From IGN2 sp964639955 (GTDB lineage: Bacteria; Bacteroidota; Ignavibacteria; Ignavibacteriales; Ignavibacteriaceae), in assembly GCA_964639955.1 (NCBI GenBank), contig CAZXGJ010000105.1, positions 1 through 5,278 on the forward strand: 5,278 nucleotides of DNA, given 5' to 3'. Shown piece by piece: positions 1 to 5,278 of this stretch. Both the position numbers and the translations under genes were made by a program. The notes beneath the pieces are model-generated. The model ran no database searches, was not told the DNA's origin, and saw nothing but the letters and a program-made list of their open reading frames with translations. The stretch's first letter is position 1; every line of letters starts with the position of its first letter.

Positions 1-10
1 CTTTTTTACA

Positions 11-1990
11 TTAAGTAAATTTAGGAAATTCCTTTTCCTTCTGAAGCATTACAGTTACTTTTGCTTCTCTACCCAGATAATAATCAATTCGGGTTTGTGA
101 ATTAAAAGGATTGGGGAAATTTTGATATAGTTTAAAATCAATGTCACGTGAGTAATCGTAATCATTCATATTAGATGGTCCATCGGAATTTTTTAATATA
201 GCTCCTAAACCCGATATAACCCAACCCGTATCATTATCAAGCATTAAAATCTCATTAAATACCCCAACAAATGGACATATCTGCTGGACCCAATTTATTC
301 CGCCATCACTTGTATAATATATATTTCCACCTGCAGCGCCTGCCCAGCCATTGTTTTCATCTATAAATTGGATTCTAATAAAATGTGAAGGAATTTGAAT
401 AATATTCCAATTCTCACCTCCGTCAATCGTTTTATACAAACTAAAGGTGAATGTTGAAATAAAACCAACTGAATCATTAACGAATGACATTGATTCAATA
501 TTTGCTGGATAACTGGTACTAAGTACAATATACCAATTTTCTCCACCATTAGTGGTTTTATAAATTCTTTGATCGCTTCCTGAAATTAAACTCCCCACCA
601 TAATCCATCCAATATTTTCACTTGTAAATTGAATTTTGGATGCTCCATGAGGAAAGATAGTAGGAACTTCATTCCAAGTACTACCTCCATCTGTGGTTTT
701 TAAAAGCCTGCCATCTAAAAACGGGTCCCCTCCTATAATCCAACCAGTAGGGTAATTTATGAACTCAATATCTCTCCAAAATCTATTAAGTGGTGAATTC
801 TGTATTGTCCAACTTACACCACCATTACTTGTTTTTAAAATTTTTCCATCACCTCCTACCGCCCATCCCTCGAATTGATTTATAAAAAAAATATCACCCA
901 AACCAACGTTAATTCCTGAATTCTGAAGTAGCCAGCTGTCACCTCCATTAGTTGTATTTATGATCAATCCATTGTTTCCTACAATCCATCCATAATAATT
1001 ATTTAGAAAGTAAATTCCTTTTAAACTTTCTTCCGTAACTTTTTGTAATACGTCGAACCATTCTAATCCCCCGTTAGTAGTTTTTAATGTTACGCCGAAG
1101 TCGCCAACAATAATTCCGTCCTGCGCATTTTTGAAAGAAATACTATATAAACCTTTTATTGTTGGATTGTTTTGGGATAACCAATTAATCCCTCCATTTG
1201 TGGTATAGACTATCATACCAATTTCCGAAACTGCCCACCCAAAATTTTCATCCCACATAAATATGTCTGACCACTTTTCTTGCAAAACTTGATGCTGTAC
1301 TTGCCAATTTAATCCTCCATTGGATGTTTTAGCAATATAACTCCATCCTGATGCCCAGCCGATCAGGTTATCAATGAAATGTACATCCATAGCCCAGGTG
1401 ATAGTAGAGTCTATTGTCCAAAGTAATCCACCATCATCTGTCTTTAAAATTGGTCCACCGGAAGAACCCCCAGCAACCGCCCAAAGATGCAGACTATCTA
1501 ATAAAAAAATTGAAGTGATTAATTCAGGTGAGTTTGCCTGAACATTCCAATTTTCTCCACCGTTACTTGTAGCCCAGATTTTGTACTCACCTGCCCAACC
1601 ATTGTTTTCATCAGCGAAAACAATTGACCGACAACTACCAAGGGTAGTGTCTATTTGCGTGTTCCAACTTTTACCACCGTCCACTGTAGCGTATATTTTG
1701 GATGGTTCCATATTTTTTCCTGCACATACCCACCCTTTTTGTTCATTGATAAAAAAGAGGGCGCGTGCGTTTAATTTATCAGGCAATAAATTCACTTCCC
1801 ATGTGTTACCACCGTTACTTGATTTTACAAGTGTTCCTCCTGCTGCACTAGCCCAAATTAAATTATCATCTACATATTGAACAGAATAAAGAGAGTTTCC
1901 TTGTGGTAGTGGATTTTGCCATTGCCATTGCGGTAAAATAATATTAGAGGAAAGTAACTGTAGCAGCAGTATCAGAAAAAAATTTTTCAT
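11..1990 (-). CDS. Exported Ycf48/Asp-box repeat protein with a truncated type IX-like sorting domain
   Basis: The 659-residue product starts with a signal peptide: Lys2, a hydrophobic core at about residues 4-19, and probable cleavage near residue 21. Residues 35-605 form fourteen repeats of 38-47 residues. Each has a GW-type strand followed by an Asp-box-like (S/T)xDGGxxW or (S/T)xNGGxxW turn. The turn Trp lies at residues 64, 109, 148, 191, 229, 270, 311, 353, 394, 439, 486, 528 and 567; the fourteenth turn (NSDGPSN, about 601-607) has lost it. Ycf48-type proteins form seven-bladed beta-propellers, so fourteen units suggest two propellers (inference). Residues 618-649 match the beginning of a Por/type IX C-terminal sorting domain (LYQNFPNPFN, then a beta strand ending VTVML), but the frame ends ten residues later, roughly 40-50 residues short. 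Surface attachment may therefore be lost. The ATG at 1990 is chosen because it directly starts the signal peptide; a weak AGG lies 7 bases upstream. Substrate and role are unknown. A photosystem II assembly function should not be inferred from the Ycf48 resemblance. Confidence 0.9.
   Translation of the reverse strand: MKNFFLILLLQLLSSNIILPQWQWQNPLPQGNSLYSVQYVDDNLIWASAAGGTLVKSSNGGNTWEVNLLPDKLNARALFFINEQKGWVCAGKNMEPSKIYATVDGGKSWNTQIDTTLGSCRSIVFADENNGWAGEYKIWATSNGGENWNVQANSPELITSIFLLDSLHLWAVAGGSSGGPILKTDDGGLLWTIDSTITWAMDVHFIDNLIGWASGWSYIAKTSNGGLNWQVQHQVLQEKWSDIFMWDENFGWAVSEIGMIVYTTNGGINWLSQNNPTIKGLYSISFKNAQDGIIVGDFGVTLKTTNGGLEWFDVLQKVTEESLKGIYFLNNYYGWIVGNNGLIINTTNGGDSWLLQNSGINVGLGDIFFINQFEGWAVGGDGKILKTSNGGVSWTIQNSPLNRFWRDIEFINYPTGWIIGGDPFLDGRLLKTTDGGSTWNEVPTIFPHGASKIQFTSENIGWIMVGSLISGSDQRIYKTTNGGENWYIVLSTSYPANIESMSFVNDSVGFISTFTFSLYKTIDGGENWNIIQIPSHFIRIQFIDENNGWAGAAGGNIYYTSDGGINWVQQICPFVGVFNEILMLDNDTGWVISGLGAILKNSDGPSNMNDYDYSRDIDFKLYQNFPNPFNSQTRIDYYLGREAKVTVMLQKEKEFPKFT
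176..1888 (-). repeat. Fourteen tandem propeller repeats, about 114-141 bp each
   Basis: These are coding repeats inside the exported protein. On the plus strand the recurring signature is a CCACCATTAGTGGT-like block followed by T-rich sequence, which encodes the (S/T)NGG turn and the preceding K-T. Copies are visible near 545, 690, 820, 950, 1070, 1200, 1320, 1440, 1565, 1680 and 1815, among others. The copies have diverged clearly in both DNA and protein, and no two adjacent units look identical, so this is an old domain repeat and not a recently expanded satellite. Confidence 0.8.
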
Positions 1991-2012
1991 CTATTTACCT
2001 ATTAGAATAGAT

Positions 2013-2050
2013 AACTTAGTAGAGAAAATATTTTCATCCAGAACTTAGTA
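2013..2050. repeat. Palindrome flanked by 9-bp direct repeats upstream of the exported protein gene
   Basis: AACTTAGTA occurs at 2013-2021 and again at 2042-2050, in the same orientation and 29 bp apart. Between them, at 2024-2035, is the perfect 12-bp palindrome GAAAATATTTTC. The block ends about 23 bp before the start codon at 1990, inside the predicted leader. It could be an operator or a leader structure, but the sequence is AT-rich and such matches can arise by chance. Confidence 0.3.
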
Positions 2051-2054
2051 TTTA

Positions 2055-2096
2055 TTTTTTTACGAAACAATTCCCGGATTTTATACAGTAAAAAAA
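2055..2096. repeat. A/T-rich inverted repeat in the intergenic spacer
   Basis: TTTTTTTAC at 2055-2063 is the exact reverse complement of GTAAAAAAA at 2088-2096, with a 24-bp interior containing CCCGG. On the minus strand this would be a weak stem with a T run in its first arm. It lacks a GC-rich stem next to a 3' T tract, so it is not a standard intrinsic terminator. It may be incidental pairing of homopolymer runs. Confidence 0.3.
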
Positions 2097-2117
2097 ATGT
2101 TAAATGTTATGCAACGA

Positions 2118-2125
2118 CAAAGTTA
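2118..2125 (-). promoter_or_regulatory. Putative Bacteroidota-type -7 box for the exported protein gene
   Basis: The minus strand reads TAACTTTG, a full match to the TAnnTTTG -7 consensus recognised by the Bacteroidota primary sigma factor. No good TTG -33 element lies at the usual 19-21 bp upstream; the sequence there is T-rich (TTTTCC). Transcription would begin near 2111, giving a leader of about 120 nucleotides. The site lies 48 bp past the stop of the upstream gene, so the exported protein gene probably has its own promoter. Confidence 0.4.
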
Positions 2126-2172
2126 TACACGTATTAAAAAGGAAAATAGAACATTCAGGAATATAATCCGGC

Positions 2173-5163
2173 TTATAAAATACCCGGTTTTATAATTATC
2201 CCCTTATTCTTATGTCCGTTAATTCTTACAGAAAGGGGAGTATTAAAGCGAAGGTGTTTTGTGAACTCAAGTTTTTCAACAGCGGGTTGGGCATTCAGCC
2301 AGTCCCAATCTATAAAGCCTATTTTATGTGAAGCATCAACGGTGAAGTATCCTACCCGGAAGGAGGTTATATTCTGGAAAAAATGAGATCCTTGCGATGG
2401 CTCAACTTCAAAATCCTTAAAGCCGGATTCAACAATAGCGGCTGCACCGGAAATCTGATCCCACGTAACGGGTATACCGAGCCACGGATCGAGTGAACCC
2501 CACCTGCCAAGACCAATTAACACGTAGGGTTTGTTTTCATTAAGTAACTTTGAATTTATTCTGGCAATTTCCATTGCTATGGCTTTGCTTTTTGCCCTGT
2601 CGAATTTATTAATATCTACCATTATCAAATCATAAATGCCGTCTGTTGCCCCGTTGCCAAGCACCTGGCTGCTCTGGCAAATAAGATCTTCGGGACTGAA
2701 ATCAACAATTAATTCATCAAGCTCCCTGCTGATGACCAGGGGACGCATCTGAAGCATTGCAAACTCCTTAGGTTTACCTTGCGGAATGCTCAGGTTTACA
2801 GCAAACTCAATTTCAACCGGCGAACCCATTCCCCAGGTTCCGAGGTTAAGCAGAAGATTAAGAATTTCCGGCAGTGGAAACATATTATGCTTTAAAATAG
2901 GGGAGAAGGTTACAACTCTTATCCCTTCTCTCGAAATTCCGTCATATACAGCCTCATCCTCCGGTGAATAGGTTGACCCGACTGAGTAGAGCGTACCATC
3001 TGTTTCAGATTCTGAAAGCTCATATCTTTTAACCAATGGATCTTTAATAGAATCAGGGTGGTGATCGAGCTTGCCGTTGAGATCGAGTGCAAAAAAATCC
3101 TGTTGTGCATGCATCAGAGTTTCTTTTGTTGAAAAAAATTGCAGCAGATGCTTGGGAAATTTCGGGCAGAATCTTACAGTGTTACCGCCTTCAACTACAG
3201 TTTTACCAAGACCAAGCGCAACCAATGCAATGCCGTCATCAGATTTTTGAGGCGGGACAGGATAAAAATTGAATGATTTACCCACACCTGCAAAATCCGG
3301 GTAAAATTTTCCGCGGTGCTCTGAACCTACAAGCCGCTGAACAATCACCGCCATCTTTTCTTCCTCCAGCCGGTAGGCAGTTGCTTTCATATAGTCTTTT
3401 GCTTTCTGGTGGTATGTTGAAGCGTATACGGCTTTTATTGTCTGGAGAAGTTCATCTAGTCTTACGTTTATGTCCGGGTTGCTGTTGGGCAGCATGTAAG
3501 TCTGGTAAACACCGGCGAAAGGCTGGAACTGTGCATCTTCGAGCAGACTTGAGGAACGCACTGCGAGGGGTTCTTTTATTATTTCAAGGAAATCAAAAAG
3601 CTTTTGTTTTATCTCCTTGGGGAAATGAAATGCTTCAATAAACCGCTGGTTGATTTTAACATCATCAGTTTCACTAAAAGCAAAACTTTCAAGATTGTTT
3701 TCGTAAATAAATTGATCGAATACTTCTGTGCCGATTACGACGGCTGAGGGAACTGAAATTTCGATACCTTTAAATAGATTTTTAATATTGTAGTTTGCTA
3801 TTAAAGTGTTAATAAACCCCAGCCCGCGGGCTTTTCCGCCAAGCGAGCCGCCGCCGATTCTTGCAAAACTGTTTTTAGGATCGAATGATTCCTTCCTGAA
3901 TTCTGAAATTACTCCTTTAGCTCTTTCTTCCAGGTAACTGTTAATTGCATTTATCAGGTCCTGTCTCAAATGCTCAGGAGATTCATAATCGGTTACTTTA
4001 CGCGGTCTGAGCTTATATGCAAGGTAAAATTCTGTTCTGGCTTTAAGCCATCTGGAGAAATGATTTCCTTCAGCATGATGAAGCAGACTTTCCTCGGGTA
4101 TTTTCCCGATCTGATCGGCGAGTTCTCTGAGGTTTGCAGCCCGCCCCACAGGAGTTCCGTTTCTTAATTCAAAAATAAAATCGCCAAAGCCAAAGTGATC
4201 CAGCATAAACTCCCGGAGGTCATGCAGCAGGCGCGGAGAATTTTTGTACAGGAAAGACGCACCTATTTTTTTCACCTTCTCTTCAAGATTTTGATCGCTT
4301 GTCTGGATAAGTATAGGAATATCTTTGTGCCGCTCTTTAACTGCTGTCGCAAACTTTAACCCGGCTTCTGTATCACGGATTCCATTATGCTTAAAATTAT
4401 TATCCGTTATAATACCAAGCACATTCTCTTCATATTTTTCAAAGTAGTTCCAGGCTTCTTCGTAGGTGGTTGATAGAAGGATTTTTGGCCTTGCTCTCAT
4501 ACGCAGATATTTATGCGTAATATTTATTCCTTCCTGGATTAGCCTTTGCGACTGGTTAAATACTTCCGTATAAATCAATGGCAGGTACGACGAATAAAAT
4601 TTTACATTGTCTTCTACAAGTATAATTACCTGCACACCAATATTTTGTGTGTCATTTTCAACATTCATCCGGTCTTCAAGGTATTTAATAATTCCAATCA
4701 GAAGATGAAAGTCTCCGCCCCAGATAAAAATCTTTTCGAAGACGGAAGTATCGTAATGAGTTGTAAGTTCTTTCCTCTCATTATTGTCATAAGCCAGCAG
4801 CACTATAGGAAGCTCACAACCGATACCTCTTACTTCACTGGCAAACTTAACAGCATGTGTATCTTCGACGTGAAGAGTTGTAATAATTAAGTCGAAATTA
4901 TGTTCGCCCTTTAAGAGTTCCAGAGCTTCTTTGCCAGTTGTAACCTGTGTTATTTCGGGCGCCTGGCTTAGGTTAAGGTTTTGATACTCACTTCTAATTA
5001 ATTCATACAATCTGCCGTCTTCTTCAAACAGGTAATAGTCGTAGATGCTTGATACAAGAAGAATCTCCTGCACTTTAATGCGCATCAGCTTCTGGAATTT
5101 TTTAAGCCGGGCATGAAAAACATTCTCCAGCTTTAAATTTTTAAGTGATTCAGATTTTTCCAT
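2173..5163 (-). CDS. Dual-receiver protein with a PEP-synthase-type ATP-binding domain (not a complete PEP synthase)
   Basis: This 996-residue protein has no signal peptide or membrane segment and is probably cytoplasmic. Residues 31-165 are receiver-like but degenerate. Residues 176-322 are a second receiver with the phosphorylation residues intact: E184/D185, D254, T288 and K307. A conserved-looking linker (323-431, including HHAEGNHFSRWL) leads into a PPDK_N-type ATP-binding domain at about 432-812. Its visible motifs are GGSLGGK (K444), VRSSS (R536), ED and FAG (542-551), GLGKTVVEGG (651-660), EIEF (E784, E786) and LQMRP (Q805). These line up with the nucleotide and metal residues of pyruvate phosphate dikinase. 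The remaining part (about 815-996) contains GLGRWGS, DPWLGIPV and SQGSHFFQN, and I cannot assign it to a known domain. The phosphohistidine domain (TSGGxTxHAA-type motif) and the PEP/pyruvate barrel are absent, so the usual pyruvate-to-PEP reaction is unlikely. Phosphotransfer to another acceptor, controlled by the receivers, is an inference. Database names such as 'PEP synthase' or 'PEP/pyruvate-binding protein' are likely for relatives. The ATG at 5163 fits a short leader from the promoter at 5198; Met27 is an alternative start. Confidence 0.93.
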   Translation of the reverse strand: MEKSESLKNLKLENVFHARLKKFQKLMRIKVQEILLVSSIYDYYLFEEDGRLYELIRSEYQNLNLSQAPEITQVTTGKEALELLKGEHNFDLIITTLHVEDTHAVKFASEVRGIGCELPIVLLAYDNNERKELTTHYDTSVFEKIFIWGGDFHLLIGIIKYLEDRMNVENDTQNIGVQVIILVEDNVKFYSSYLPLIYTEVFNQSQRLIQEGINITHKYLRMRARPKILLSTTYEEAWNYFEKYEENVLGIITDNNFKHNGIRDTEAGLKFATAVKERHKDIPILIQTSDQNLEEKVKKIGASFLYKNSPRLLHDLREFMLDHFGFGDFIFELRNGTPVGRAANLRELADQIGKIPEESLLHHAEGNHFSRWLKARTEFYLAYKLRPRKVTDYESPEHLRQDLINAINSYLEERAKGVISEFRKESFDPKNSFARIGGGSLGGKARGLGFINTLIANYNIKNLFKGIEISVPSAVVIGTEVFDQFIYENNLESFAFSETDDVKINQRFIEAFHFPKEIKQKLFDFLEIIKEPLAVRSSSLLEDAQFQPFAGVYQTYMLPNSNPDINVRLDELLQTIKAVYASTYHQKAKDYMKATAYRLEEEKMAVIVQRLVGSEHRGKFYPDFAGVGKSFNFYPVPPQKSDDGIALVALGLGKTVVEGGNTVRFCPKFPKHLLQFFSTKETLMHAQQDFFALDLNGKLDHHPDSIKDPLVKRYELSESETDGTLYSVGSTYSPEDEAVYDGISREGIRVVTFSPILKHNMFPLPEILNLLLNLGTWGMGSPVEIEFAVNLSIPQGKPKEFAMLQMRPLVISRELDELIVDFSPEDLICQSSQVLGNGATDGIYDLIMVDINKFDRAKSKAIAMEIARINSKLLNENKPYVLIGLGRWGSLDPWLGIPVTWDQISGAAAIVESGFKDFEVEPSQGSHFFQNITSFRVGYFTVDASHKIGFIDWDWLNAQPAVEKLEFTKHLRFNTPLSVRINGHKNKGIIIKPGIL

Positions 5164-5197
5164 TAGAATAAAGAATTGACAGGTTAAATGTTATTTG

Positions 5198-5205
5198 CAA
5201 AGCTA
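5198..5205 (-). promoter_or_regulatory. Putative Bacteroidota-type -7 box for the receiver/ATP-binding gene
   Basis: The minus strand reads TAGCTTTG, a full TAnnTTTG match, 34 bp before the start codon. Initiation about 6-7 bp downstream would give a leader of about 28-30 nucleotides, a typical length. No TTG occurs at the -33 spacing; TTTCAC is the nearest candidate. The leader just before the ATG is A/T-rich with no Shine-Dalgarno sequence, as is usual in this phylum. Confidence 0.5.
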
Positions 5206-5256
5206 ATATAGAAAAAGAGAAGGTGAAATGCAGGGTTACTTAGGAGATAGAATCAT

Positions 5257-5278
5257 AAAAAGCCCCTCTCCTTTGGAG
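5257..5278 (-). terminator. Partial intrinsic terminator hairpin cut by the window edge
   Basis: On the minus strand the sequence reads CTCC, AAA, then GGAGAGGGGC followed directly by TTTTT (plus-strand A run at 5257-5261). Only 4 bp of the stem (5268-5271 with 5275-5278) can be seen. If it continues past 5278 as a mirror of CCCCTCTCC, the stem would reach 9-10 bp with a 3-nt loop. That would terminate a minus-strand gene upstream and isolate the large gene as its own transcription unit. Confidence 0.45.

Noticed and set aside
1581..1880. Plus-strand open frame of 99 codons
   Set aside because: It is a shadow of the propeller repeats on the minus strand, opened by their repeated composition.
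2153..2190. Hairpin at the end of the large gene (CCGG...CCGG) as a terminator
   Set aside because: Only 4 GC pairs plus an imperfect A/T extension around a 12-nt loop, it spans the stop codon, and no T tract follows.
3273..3641. Plus-strand open frame of 122 codons
   Set aside because: It lies wholly antisense to the ATP-binding domain, whose motifs are intact on the minus strand. The translation is low-complexity-like and resembles no family.
4546..4890. Plus-strand open frame of 114 codons
   Set aside because: It is antisense to the two receiver domains and has no recognisable domain or convincing start signal.
2173..5163. Annotation as phosphoenolpyruvate synthase (ppsA)
   Set aside because: Only the ATP-binding part matches. 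The phosphohistidine and PEP/pyruvate domains are absent and the N-terminus carries receivers.
1..5278. CRISPR array, tRNA, rRNA or insertion sequence
   Set aside because: No regularly spaced near-identical repeats, no tRNA or rRNA-like segments, and no transposase or terminal inverted repeats were seen. The only periodic repeats are the coding propeller units.

Overview
The window carries two complete protein-coding genes, both on the minus strand, plus short AT-rich intergenic stretches. The organism looks like a member of the Bacteroidota/Chlorobiota-Ignavibacteriota lineage. Three observations support this. The smaller gene product ends in a Por/type IX-secretion-like sorting motif (YQNFPNPFN). 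Both genes are preceded by a TAnnTTTG element, the Bacteroidota-type -7 promoter box, and neither has a strong Shine-Dalgarno sequence. The large gene has an architecture I associate with that lineage. A genus cannot be named from the sequence alone.

Layout in transcription order (right to left). At 5257-5278 there is the visible half of a GC-rich hairpin followed on the minus strand by a T run. It is probably the terminator of an upstream gene outside the window. A TAnnTTTG box at 5198-5205 precedes a 996-codon gene (2173-5163). Its product combines a degenerate receiver, an intact receiver, a linker, a PEP-synthase-type ATP-binding domain and an unassigned C-terminal domain. A 182-bp spacer (1991-2172) holds a second TAnnTTTG box, an A/T inverted repeat and a small palindrome between direct repeats. 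The second gene (11-1990) encodes a signal peptide, fourteen Ycf48/Asp-box-like repeats (compatible with two seven-bladed propellers) and a sorting domain that stops about halfway.

The two genes are probably separate transcription units that happen to be adjacent. The first looks like a cytoplasmic phosphotransfer or signalling protein and the second like an exported or surface protein; nothing visible ties them into one pathway. The most interesting item is the large protein. It keeps all the main nucleotide-binding residues of pyruvate phosphate dikinase/PEP synthase but lacks the phosphohistidine and pyruvate/PEP domains those enzymes need, and it has receiver domains in front. It should not be called a PEP synthase.
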